The notes under the pieces: generated by a model | The model's input: the letters and a program-made list of their open reading frames with translations, nothing else | The model's database searches: none | Told to the model about the DNA's origin: nothing | Made by a program: the position numbers and the translations under genes | In this document: piece by piece, positions 12,301-22,619 of the stretch | Numbering within the stretch: position 1 is the first letter of the stretch | Layout: every line of letters begins with the position of its first letter | Origin: Azadirachta indica | Taxonomy: Eukaryota; Streptophyta; Magnoliopsida; Sapindales; Meliaceae | DNA: 64,000 bases | Assembly (NCBI GenBank): GCA_022749755.1 | Contig: CM040444.1 | Span: forward strand, 12,176,274 to 12,240,273 | Direction: 5' to 3'

Positions 12301-15300
12301 GATCCCAAGGTAATAAGACATGAGCCTAATGTACATCATAGCAAACTCAGCTGCTATCCCTTCTTAAATTCTTCAAACATGCTCGGATTGTTTCCTTAAA
12401 ATATTGGATCATCAATACACAAAGAAATAGTCAAAATATCTGCATTATCTTTTACCTTTCTGGAAAGAGCATGTCCATATGCACATTTGATAAAACCATT
12501 GGCTTGAAGGTATTTATCAAGTCTTGAATTCAATGCCTTTAGAGTTTTGCTTCAATCCATATAATGCCTTCTTCAACTTGAGAACTTTTATGTTTTTGCC
12601 CTCTCACAACGTATCCCAAGGCTTGTTCAACATACACATCTTCTTCAAATAATGAGTCAAATGGTTTCAGGTCTTGCAACACGTGCAAAGATGACTTCAT
12701 AATCAATGCCATACTTTTGACTGTAGCCTTTAGACACTAATCTTGCTTTGTACTGCTTCACCTCACTACGTGCATTCTCTTCTTTAGCCTTTTGTCTTTT
12801 AAGTAGTGTTGCAAGCTCCCACGTATCATTCTTCCTGATGGCTTCTATTTTTCCATCCATGGCTTTCTTCCATTTGTCATCTTGAATTGCATCTTCAAAA
12901 CCTACAGGTTCACAATCGGATAAAGGCAAGAGTGTTAAATCATTTTGATATGAGATATCTTACTTTAATAGTTTTTGAAGGTACTAGTCTCAAGGATAAT
13001 TTGGCAATTCGTTCTTTTTCTTTTTCGGGTTGGCTGTATGTAGAGGGTCTTGTTTTTATTGCAGCATCTTGTTTGTGTCTGACAAGTGGTATTGGTCAAC
13101 ATTTGGAAATCCTACTGTGTTAGATATCTTATTGTTTATAAGGAAGCAATAACATCTCTCTCTTTCTCTCTCTCTATCTCTCTATCTATCTATCTCTCTG
13201 TCTATCTATCTATCTATCTATCTATATATATGTATATATATTAATAGAATTCCAAAAGGCTGATTTCATTAGTATTCAAGGTTGATTATTGACAGTTTAA
13301 TTCATTTGTTCAACCAACCTTCGTGTCCTTTATCTTCTACTTAATCTTCTTCTTATCATATGCCATCAGTGTGCCTCCAATTACGCCGCCTGACATGTCT
13401 GATTTTCTTCTCAGAACTTCAAACTTCCTTACTCTAAAACAGTAACAGGTGCAGTAAACAATGAACCAAACACACAAATCCACAAAATATCTTCTAGGGT
13501 ATGGATAAGCTGAAAATGACATCCTCATGTGTGACTGTTTCAGCGTGAAGATGCCACGAGCACTTTATCCTTACCATCATAATCTTTGTAATTGAAAATC
13601 AAAATATGTGAATTCCACCACAATTTTCCTAGAAAAACAGTCCAAATCTAAGATACTCAAAATTGTACCAAAAACTAAGGGCCTGTAGAAAGTTTTTGTT
13701 TTCGAAATTCAGGCGTAAAACTTGTTCTATTGGTGTTTTGGGTATTTACTCAAAATGGGTATCTTCCCAAAAGCTTATATTAGCCTTTACTTTTTTTCTT
13801 TGAAATATGTAGTTATAGTTTTATGCTAACTGAAAATATCAACTAAAAACGTTATGCCTAATGTATTTTACTATTAAATTAAAGAATAATGCGCGATAGT
13901 TATGCCTAATGACAAAACTATCTTGTTTATGTTAAGTGTAAACTCTTAATAAATAAATTATGTTGATTGAATTATCCATTCTATTTAAAAGAGGGAATGG
14001 TTATACCGTGAATCAAATATAAATTCAATCTCATAAATGCTTTTTTCTCATATGGAATCTAGTTTTCAAAAATATCTATTGAATTAACTATTTGTTTTCT
14101 CATTTTCAGTCTTTTCTACTAGATGTGTGTGTTGACAGTGTTCTCATTTTTCAGAGTACAAAAACAGAAGAGGATGCCAACTGTATTCTTGATTTGCAAA
14201 GCAGCATATCAAAAATGCCATTTTGTTTTTTTTTTTTTCTATTTTTGAGAAAATATCAATTAGAAAACAATGCCAGACACATCCAAAATCACTAAACTTT
14301 TAATCATTTTGTGCCAAGCTGTTGGTGATTACTGACTTTTCATGAAAGCAAGTGCACACCAAATTACCCTGCTTCATCATTTAACTGCTGATTGATTTTA
14401 TGCATGAAATCAGAAATGACTACTTTTGAATTTCATCGCTACCATTTCTTCCCCTTTGGTGATATGACCTTTCCTGATCTGCTAATATACAATTACAAAC
14501 GTTGTAATGCGAAACTCTGGGATTGGAATGAATGAATGGGAACTCCATCTTGTTAACAATGGGTACAGATGCTAACACAAAGCAGCTTCTTTATCCTTTG
14601 ACCAATTGCAGGGAAGAAAATACAGCTCAAGGAGATGCAAAACAAGAAATCAAAGAGTTATTATTTCCTTAGTGTGCTAGGAAATTAAGTCATCTTTATT
14701 TTCCGTAGTTGTCTTATTTGAGTAGAATTACATTATGTGGATTTCTTTATCTATTAGAAATTGATTATTTAGGGTTTAGGCCCTATACATAGGATGTTAG
14801 TGTTCAGTTTTGTGAAAACTGGATGTTATTGACGGATCACATGATCTCTTATTTTCTCTCCTTATTTATTCAACTCTTACTCTTATTTTTTCTGATAATA
14901 TGTCCCACATGACTTCGTTTAGGGAGAAATAGCCAATATAAAAGCATGGTCATAAGATTTCAAACTGTGTTTTTGAGAGGGTGCTTCTGGTGAATTTAAG
15001 ATCTTGCTCAATCGAGTTTCATATTAGATCATGAATGAAGTTTCTTTCTTTCATTTGTAGTGATTAGCAAGTATTTTTCCTCATGGCTCCACTTTTGATA
15101 GGTGAAGTTTGGAGAATGTTTCCTAGCCTGTCACAAGTCATTCAGATTTCATCTAAAATATTTTTTCATTTTTGGGCGCAGAGGTTTTCGAACTGCATAT
15201 GGAAGAATTGCGCGCAAGGCAAGAAGAAATCTCTAAGCGCGACAATGAAATTAAACTCCTGGAAGCTATAATTCAGACACTTGGGGGTAAAGAATCACAT

Positions 15301-15315
15301 TCTACAAGTGGGTAG
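6328..15315 (+). CDS. Small coiled-coil protein of unknown function, three exons, 161 aa
   Basis: Exons 6328-6522, 8479-8635 and 15182-15315 join in frame to 486 nt. I recognise the product as a conserved plant protein without a named function. It is highly charged and largely helical: exon 1 has an acidic/basic N-terminus and a region ending in a VFVDEDTFAKASL block; exon 2 has heptad-like leucines (VLQQRVETLEKELD) and an alanine-rich helix; exon 3 continues with FELHMEELRARQEEI and ends near LLEAIIQTLGG. No signal peptide or membrane segment is seen. I chose the ATG at 6328; a frame extending to 6319 has no ATG. Intron 1 is about 2 kb. Intron 2 is about 6.5 kb and filled with copia fragments on both strands, so this short gene spans 9 kb. 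A protein-binding or scaffold role is only a guess from the coiled coil. Confidence 0.85.
9227..9427 (+). repeat. 200-bp direct repeat, left copy
   Basis: This segment recurs in the same orientation at 12951-13150. Shared stretches include tctcaaggataatttggcaa, the following ttcgttctttttcttttt, tcaacatttggaaatccta and ttattgtttata. The two copies flank the whole copia cluster in intron 2 of the coiled-coil gene. The origin is unclear: a duplicated intron segment or part of an older element. Confidence 0.8.
9443..9565 (-). mobile_element. Copia LTR tail and primer-binding site, reverse orientation
   Basis: Read on the minus strand, this is the end of an LTR (…taagccctgtactttctaaca, ending at 9487), a 3-base gap, then tggtattagagc from 9483 downward. 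The last motif closely resembles the initiator tRNA-Met primer-binding site of plant copia elements. The LTR tail matches the end of the plus-strand LTR at 10055-10475. Only this stub of the element remains here. Confidence 0.65.
9565..10077 (+). pseudogene. Copia RNase H fragment, plus strand
   Basis: Plus-strand translation gives the start of a copia RNase H domain (GYCNNDWARDVDDRK, then FVFFLGDMTFT), an interrupted middle, and the end of the domain (LIDNKSASTLTKNPVF, RSKHIDIRFHF, DIFTKPL). Stops and frame breaks lie between these blocks. It is followed directly by an LTR on the same strand. It is a dead relic inside an intron of the coiled-coil gene. Confidence 0.85.
10055..10475 (+). mobile_element. 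Copia LTR, plus orientation
   Basis: About 420 bp directly after the RNase H end. It starts ttggaatataaactt and ends near cttttaaca. It matches in inverted orientation the LTR at 11170-11509, including gtgacctatttt, agatatttctagataaaat and atttagatattattgtagat. The end also matches the minus-strand LTR tail at 9487-9565. No intact primer-binding site follows. Confidence 0.75.
10480..11165 (+). pseudogene. Copia gag fragment with zinc knuckle, plus strand
   Basis: Degenerate gag of the UBN2 type. Plus-strand frames show a helix-rich segment around LKNL.AFYKHIKK, a later LEQVLQTKLTFKEKDES, then a CCHC-like knuckle near 11010-11060 (NCYNC, with the rest degraded). Many stops and frameshifts. 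It follows the plus-strand LTR, as gag should, and ends abruptly where the inverted LTR begins. Confidence 0.6.
11170..11509 (-). mobile_element. Copia LTR, minus orientation
   Basis: Read on the minus strand from 11509 it starts tgttagaatataaactt and runs through the same internal blocks as the plus-strand LTR (gtgacctattttctc, tttagatattattgtagata), to an ataaatagagatgaattctc segment that looks like the LTR's own TATA and leader. The tail is missing. With its neighbour it forms an inverted pair with the plus-strand copy. Confidence 0.75.
11504..12950 (-). pseudogene. Copia reverse transcriptase/RNase H remnant, minus strand
   Basis: Minus-strand frames in order: start of the reverse transcriptase (ending DAIQDDKWKKAMDGKIEA, then KQYKARLVSKGYSQKYGID) at 12929-12657; a middle segment (YYLGIEVKQNEDGIFISQ) at 12339-12106; RNase H (YCDSNWVEDVNDRKN and FVFLLGDTTFT) around 11960-11830; and the C-terminal end (KNPMFYNQSKHID, DIFKKPL) at 11716-11504. 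Frames are broken between blocks. This is the most complete part of the cluster and is transcribed antisense to the host gene if at all. Confidence 0.85.
12951..13150 (+). repeat. 200-bp direct repeat, right copy
   Basis: Partner of 9227-9427 in the same orientation, with about 10-15% differences by eye. It ends at the same aagcaat word, after which the left copy runs into an AT repeat and this one into a CT/TATC microsatellite. Confidence 0.8.
13151..13243. repeat. CT / CTAT microsatellite
   Basis: Compound simple repeat: (CT)n with interruptions, then (CTAT)n, then (AT)n. It lies in intron 2 of the coiled-coil gene, directly after the right direct-repeat copy. Confidence 0.9.
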
Positions 15316-18300
15316 AAAAAATATCTGTTACATGTGTGTTTGTATCATATTGTTTTAACTCCGTGTAATATAAGAATTAATGCATAGGAACTACTCTGAA
15401 TTATTTTATTGAAAATGACTGGAAATTCTTGGACGAAGTCAGTATTGTGGATTGACTTGCGCTTGGTGAGTATAAAAATCAATTAGGGGATGAATTTTGA
15501 CTGTCTCTGTATGCATATTTATCAAGCATGTTTCTGCATATGCATAGTTCTTGTCGGCGGGTGAACAGGCTTTTGTTAACCAAAGACATCGTATATTCAT
15601 TCTTTTGTGTTATAACAGGAATTATATGTATAATGGTCACGCTACACTATACTATTAGAATTGACGTTTGTCTGCGAATATAATGATTTATTTGTTAAAA
15701 TTTGCATGCTGTTAGATATTAGATGCATCTAATGGCTTAGAAGTCACTGGTTGGAATTCAACTAAAATCCAAACTCCTTGACTAGATAATCAATAGCGAT
15801 TAATAACCTCCTAATTTTACAGAATATTTTACAACATCTGCACATCATTAAATATAGATAATTTTAACGTTAAGATTAAATCTAATACATAGGAAAATTT
15901 GATTTTAATAGTTGAAATTAATTAAGATTAATAAAAATCTAATTTTTTATAAACAATACTAAGTGAGCGTCCGTTCTCATAGATACTTTACTACATTCAA
16001 TAATCTGAGGATCTCGGCAAAGCGTCTCCTTTGTGCTTGTCATATCAAAACTTATTTAGCATTACTCATGATTGAATATTCAACCATTACTTGTCTTTTA
16101 TGCAATAGAAGCAATCACAAAGTGAAATTTCATTAAATCAGCTATTACACTTAACTGTCTTCAAAAAATTTGGAATAATAAGATGTAAGACTACGTTGGT
16201 ATGATTTGACATACGTTTAAATTTTCTCTGAATTTCAAGATTTCTACCTTTCATTTCGTTCAAGCAATTGTTGAATTGTTGTTGATCTGTAAAAATTTTT
16301 TAATTAATTAATTAATTAATTACATATTTTATATATCAAGCACCGAAAAAGAACCAACATAATAATAAAATACAAATATGGTCATAATTTTTTAATTTTA
16401 TTTAAATATTCATTTGTAAGTGTGAATTATACATGAATTCACTGCCGAGAAAAATGTCGAGATGACAAAAAGGGAGGCAAAAACTAGCTTTACAAAATAA
16501 ATAAGGGAAAACAAATCAAAGAAAATAAATAAAAAGTTGCATTTCTATAGTTATCACCTACGATTGGCAGAAAATTTTGAGCTCAATCGGACCGAGATTG
16601 TTCTTACAAACCTACTAATATTGACATTAATATTCTAAGCGTCTACACATCAACATTAAAATTCTAAACATTTGTACACATAAATGCAACATGTACCCTC
16701 CAATTAGAAACTAATCAAACCCTAATAACTCTACAAAATTTTTAATAAAATATGCAATTTTAATTATATACGAATATATCCTAAAAATTCATATTATTAT
16801 TTTCATTTAAAATATCATAAGAATTAATGCAGCCAGCGAAATAACATTACTCGAGTTCCAATCAAAATAACATATTTATTCTTCAATAAAAAATAAAAAT
16901 TAAAAACATAAATAGTATAAAATAATTATACGATCTACAATAAAACCATGTAATGAAATATTTGTTATTTTAAAACAAAATTAAACCCGTGACTAAAGAA
17001 TTTGTATAAGGGGGCTGTGATGTTCACCAATTCACCAAAGCAACGGGGTGGTAAAATAGAAAATAAGGCTGGCAAAATTTTCAACTCAAAGGAAATGCAC
17101 AAGCACAAACATTTACCTACTCAAAACTCAGAAACAAAATAGAGATAAATGTTCAAATTTTAAATTGATTCAGATAATTAAGACACCATCATCAATTGTT
17201 AAACATCATAAGAAATGTTGTCAAACATTATTCCGCCTGTATATGTGACAGAAAAACCTGGCAAACTCAAGATGTCAGATCTTTATTCTCGAAGATCCAC
17301 ACAAATTCAGAAAACACAAGATCAACAAGCCAAGACACCTTTTAGAGAGCAATGATAATTGCAAGAAGCAAAAGCAATCAGGCACTAAGATTCTAAGAGA
17401 TCAGAAAGACACTTCAAAAATATTTGGAACCTGAAAACATATCACAGAATCATCAATCTTATACATGCCACAATGACCAAACAGGAAGAGACGACTTCAA
17501 TTAAAAACCACATCGCATCACATAGGAATATGCAGTAACATGCAACTCAGAGAAGATCAGTTCAATCAGATATTCAACCAGAAGTTACTAGTACCAATTA
17601 CTGACCCGAACCCAGCAAGAAGGGCAGCACAGCCCGCTACAGGTAGTTATTCAACGTCACCCACATTCTCATGTATATCATACAACAGAATAGGCATCAG
17701 CTACCACTTCACAGCTACAGTCACGGACCCATGAGCTACAACTCACTACATTAAGCAACATAAGTTATAAACTTCAATGGCTAGAGGTTAAAACGTCCTA
17801 AAATCTTATGGAAAGACCCCTAATAAATAATTGAATAGAATAGTTTAACCTGTCCAATTATTGTGGCTGCAAATTTCAGACCAGCATACCATAGGTCCAT
17901 CTCAAATGCAGCATCAGCCACAGGTAAAAACAGGTTCAACTTGTGTCCACCCTTTTTTATCATCACAGCATATGAGCCACAGGTAAAAACAGGATCAACT
18001 TGTGTCCACCCTTTTTTATCATCACAGCATATAAGCCACAGGTAAAAACAGGTACAACTTGTGTCCACCACTTTTAATCATCACAGCATGTGGGCCACAG
18101 GTAAAAACACGTTCAACTTGACAGCAACTACAGTGTCTTTCAAAGCCAATACTTTCAGATCAGCAAAGGACCAGAGGATAATCAGATCAAGTCTAAAAAA
18201 CCCTAAATCATACAATGGCTCTTAAAAACCGAGACTTAACTATGAGTCTTACCAATAAATTCAAAGAACATTAGTTTATCTCGCCATATTGCTATAACCA

Positions 18301-18865
18301 GCATCACAATCAACGATCATCCATCTACAACTAATAAACAGCATCAACGGCCACAGACAGCCACAATATCAACATCCTGGTCATCAGCTACAGTCACTTT
18401 CTCCCGAACATAACTATAAAACCCAATCAATTGTTTCGAAATTAGGATGAAGCAGGACTGCTAAAAAATAAAGTATAACCAGAGAAAATGTATGCAGAGA
18501 AATGATTTCCCATACCAGGTATTTTGGTCAATTGTAAGCAGGTAGAAAAAGAATATTGAAGAAAAAAGATAAATCAGAAACAACATAATCACTTAAAATA
18601 AACCCACAAAAATAAACCTACAACACAATCTTTGATTACCTAACAACCTCCTAAAGACAAAAGCTTGGGAGTTTAGAGATGCCAAAGCAACCAACAAAAC
18701 CAATTAGGTTCAATAGACATCATTAAACATCAAAGATATCCAGTCCTACCAATATCAGCATATTAAAATCCAGATAGGAAAATGCGAGCCAAAGAAATGT
18801 CCCCAAGACTGGCATCATTGATCAAGTACGCGACTCGACATATGAATTCCCGTGCAACCCAAAAA
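15316..18865. other. Intergenic region between the coiled-coil gene and SC35
   Basis: The two genes converge here, so both 3' UTRs and polyadenylation signals should lie inside. I see no further coding region. The only clear structure is the 59-bp tandem repeat at 17917-18128. The part nearest SC35 (about 17000-18860) is slightly less AT-rich than the rest. Confidence 0.55.
17917..18128. repeat. 59-bp tandem repeat, about 3.6 units
   Basis: Units begin with gccacaggtaaaaaca at 17917, 17976, 18035 and 18094, an exact 59-bp period. Each contains caacttgtgtccacc and atcatcacagcat; the fourth is truncated. The first two are almost identical and the third has a few changes. It lies about 0.75 kb downstream of the SC35 stop. 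Confidence 0.95.
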
Positions 18866-21417
18866 TCAGTCCTGCAAAATTGTTATTCGTGTACAGTTCA
18901 TAATCATTTTCAAAATGCAGCAAAATGATAACAAGATGTGTCAACACTTACATCAACATCTGAATTTCTTGGGGATGGACTTCGAGAATCAGCCCGTCGA
19001 CCTAGTGGTGAAGCACTTCGAGGAGTTGGAGACCGTCCATCACGACTGTGTCTATCAGGGCTCTCACCCCTAAAAGGAGAATTCTTGCGAGGGGAAGGAC
19101 TCCTGCGAGGGCTAGGGCTATGATGAGCTGGGGAGGCACTGTCATAAAAATGACCATAAAGCAGACAACTAAATACATGCATAAGGACAGATAAACTAAG
19201 TAAATCCAGTATACACTAATTGGCATTTTCAGACTACCTGCCAACTGATCTACTAGGACTTCGGCGATCGTCGTCGTACCGGCTTCGGCCTCGGCCTCTG
19301 GAATAATCAGGACTAGCACTCCTGCTTCTACTTCGTCGGCGATAATCTCTGTCCCTCCCACGATATCTGTCACGTTCATACCTATCCGAGCTTCTGCTGC
19401 GACTTCTTCTCCGATAATCCTTGTCTCTATAGTCATCTCGGTACCTGAGAATAAAAAACATAAATTGACATCACATAAAAGGAAAGAGGACAAGAAGTCC
19501 AGATTATTTGCACAACTATATCCATGTACCATGAATATGATATAAAAGAAAATGAATTCAAATGAACCAAAGCCAAAAATTAACAATGAACTTGACTAAT
19601 GCACAACCAAACCATCCAATTTCAGGTATTTTGGCATCCCAAATAAAAGTTACAGTTGCCAACACTATTTATCTTATTGAAGTAATACTAGAAGAAAAAA
19701 TTATGGACCACTACTTCTTGGACCAAACAGTAATTTACCAACCTTATCTTCCGACCCAAATTTTATTTTCACCAAAAACTCAAGCCATTGACACTTCAGA
19801 TACCCACAAATTATCCCAACTCCCCCAATTTAGTTACTACTAATTTGTATGATGCAATATCACATATATATTTGAAGTTTCTGCATCAATTGTTTATCCT
19901 CAATGAGCCATTCAGAAGTGAGATAAATTTTCCACATAAAAGGGAGCAACATAAAGAAAACAAAGTGCTACTGCCCCAGATAATCATTTTGATCACGCAA
20001 ATTTCCTCCTCAGTTTGGAGAAGCATGATCGAAAAAGTATTCTCTCATATAAAAATATCAAGCATTAATTTTTCTCAATAAAACTTGAATGTTAGAATGA
20101 GAAAACAGCTAGTCAAACAAATAGTTTAAAGTTATGAAAAAGTGACTTCATAACTGGGGTTCCAAGACCACCAGCAAGCTAAGTAGTTAGAGCTGATATC
20201 CCAAGACCACCAACCCACTTTTCAAAGTTAATGTAGCATAGAACTACCTAAGGAATCAAAACTTAGCAAGTTCTGACATTAGAAACTACCAAAAGGTTCC
20301 AAGGAAACTATGGAAAGAGCATATACAGACTATTGACTCAACTAAATTTAAAAGAGCTTTAAAAACCTGATACAGCTCAAGTGTGGATAACATTACATGC
20401 CTTAGGCATGGGAAACCAGCAAATTGTTAATGCTCTTAAAAATTGCACAAATATGATTATTTAAGAATCATTAAAATGCACCAGGATTGAAAAAAAAAAA
20501 AAACAATAGAAATTTGAAAACCCAGTTGCATAAGTTACAAAATACATAGCAAAAGGTCAATGCACAAGTGGCCTCAAAATCAATCAATGTGAAACACAAT
20601 GAATACAACTGACTGAACAACATGAACCAACTGCCACTGCCCAAACAAAAATTGACAACACACATATAAATAAAAAGTTAGATCAATCTTACCTTCTTCG
20701 AGGGCTGCGGCTCCTTGACCTATGCTTCGATCTTGGGAATGATTCAATAATCCTCCCTTTGTGACTGAAACAGAAACAGAAACATGTTAAGACAACTAAA
20801 CGCAAATAATAGTAAATTAAGTCAGATCAATAGCATTAAAAAACCAGCTACGTACATCCTCTCAGCATTTGGGCCATATTTTGCAAACTGAACGGTTATC
20901 TCTCGACCATCAACAACTCGTCCTATAAAATATACAACCCAAAAAAAAAAAAAAAGAAATTGTGAAAATCAATAGCATTATAAAATACAATTGATTGGTG
21001 AAAACACAAACATACCATCAAGCCTCTCAACAGCCTTCTGAGCCTCATCAGCATACTTGTAACGCACAAATGCAAAACCTCGCGAGTCTCCCGTCCTACA
21101 GAACATTCGATATTAAAATTAAAATTGAATTACATTAAATTAAATGTGTCCAAACAGTTAGATACCTTCGATCTCTGGGTATGAAAATGTCAACAACTTT
21201 CCCGTACTTGTCAAATAGCGGAAACAGATCATCGGCAGTGGTACCTGCAATTTTAGAATTCAATTTCATAACCAAAACATCACAGAAACTAACGAAGAAA
21301 AGCAAAGCCAGAGAGAAAGAGAGAAACTGGTGACGACTTACGGAAGGTGATGTTGAGGACGAGCAGAGAGTAGGTGTCTGTGATATCCGGAGGGCCTGAC
21401 CTTCCAAAGTGAGACAT
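18866..21417 (-). CDS. SC35: Serine/arginine-rich splicing factor SC35, eight coding exons, 257 aa
   Basis: Exons on the minus strand, in order: 21342-21417, 21166-21244, 21016-21095, 20856-20922, 20693-20764, 19238-19444, 18952-19138 and 18866-18871. They join to 774 nt. SC35 is a nuclear SR protein that helps define splice sites by binding exonic RNA and contacting spliceosomal proteins. The N-terminus MSHFGRSGPPDITDTYSLLV is that of plant SC35. The RNA-recognition motif (about residues 15-95) shows RNP2 (LLVLNI) and RNP1 (RGFAFVRY). After residue 115 comes an RS domain with RSRSRS, YRRRSRSRS and SPSPRRSPSPR repeats. Intron 5 is long (1.25 kb). The last coding exon adds only one aspartate codon and the stop; reading through intron 7 gives a 13-residue alternative tail. 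The frame is intact. Confidence 0.94.
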
Positions 21418-22619
21418 GTTTCTCTTCGCAAAACGATTAGGATTAGGGTTTGGTTTTGGTTTTGTTGATGTACTAAAGAACACAAATCCAAACCGATATA
21501 TTAACCTTTATATAGGTATACAAAGTTTTCTGGAATAATCCTCGTTACTCCTTTTGTACACTTCCTTTGATAATTGCCCCTTTATCATCCATTAATTACC
21601 ATTACGCCCACCTTGCGCTCATTTTACAGGTCAGTACCTTGACGTGGTAAATGGGTCCCATTGCAGACGAGTCTATGTGAAAGCATGAGTTTATAAGGAT
21701 TCGGGTTGAGCTCACTTTAAGTAGCGTAAGTCTGATGAGAAAACCATGTGATTAAAGGGGAGACAAAAATTGGAATAACTAACCAAATATTTTAAAATTA
21801 AAAAGAATCAATTTCACACACATTAATAGTTCTATAAAAAATAAATTTAGTGATGTATCAATAATTTTAATTAGTAAAAAATTTTAAAATAGCCATCCAA
21901 CATCTTTTTAACTAATTAATTCATGTTACTAGCTAACCTCAATTACAGAAAAATACCGAGCTTTGATCATCAAGGAACATATTTATTAGAGGTATTATAT
22001 TTGGATTAGAAAAAGAAATAGTGTATTTAAACTATAAAAATTAATGTATTCGATTATTGTGATGATTAGGTACATAAATCTTAATCTTGAAAGTAAAATG
22101 TGGTTTATTGAAATACAACTTTGTGTAAATTGTTTATACAAACAAGCATATTATATTTTTAGATATAAGAAATTGAGAAACAACCATACTATTTAAAATA
22201 GTTTATTCGAATATAATTCTATTTAACTTTTGAATAAAAACGAACAATATCTTAAATCTAATTGACAAAAATCTCGCATAAAATATTTAGGAACCGAATT
22301 CCTATGTACATTAGAATTCGAGATAATCTTAGTTTGGGGTGTTGGAGAAAACAAATAAAAACAAATAAATAAAATTTATACACAATTTAATATAGAATAA
22401 AGTATCAAAACTTTACAAGTCTATCTACATTTTAGCTTAATTAAAGAAAAAATGTTAAAAATGTTATTACATTTAAGAATCTACTCCCATTATTCAGTAG
22501 GGTAGAATCTCTCTTGTATTGAAAGAAAGAGGTTAGCATTTGATTTCTCTTGGTAGAGGGGATACAGCTTATATATATGCTCACTCTCTTTATCTTAAAA
22601 GAAGTTGCTATGTTATCTC
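21418..22619. other. Intergenic region between PAA1 and SC35
   Basis: Both genes lie on the minus strand, so this holds the SC35 promoter on the right and the PAA1 3' UTR on the left. AT-rich, no coding region seen. The part at about 22330-22615 begins tgttggagaaaac and has an LTR-like feel, but I found no partner copy or coding neighbour. Confidence 0.5.
21505..21516 (-). promoter_or_regulatory. Probable TATA box of SC35
   Basis: cctttatatagg is palindromic and gives TATATAAAGG on the minus strand, about 90 bp upstream of the SC35 start codon. That spacing suits a plant TATA box with a short leader. Not tested against transcript starts. Confidence 0.5.

Noticed and set aside
14670..14890. 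Possible solo LTR in intron 2 of the coiled-coil gene
   Set aside because: The base pattern (tgtgctagg, later tttctctcc) looks LTR-like, but I found no second copy, end motif pair or target duplication.
17917..18128. Possible CRISPR-like array
   Set aside because: The 59-bp units are contiguous without variable spacers and the sequence is a plant nuclear genome; it is a simple tandem repeat.
19002..19586. 194-codon minus-strand frame over SC35
   Set aside because: It runs through intron 6 in a frame other than the RS-domain frame and has no family match; the RS-domain exons explain the region.
22330..22615. LTR-like DNA that might have replaced the PAA1 C-terminus
   Set aside because: Starts tgttggaga but no end, partner or coding neighbour is visible, and the PAA1 length equals that of Arabidopsis, so no replacement is needed.
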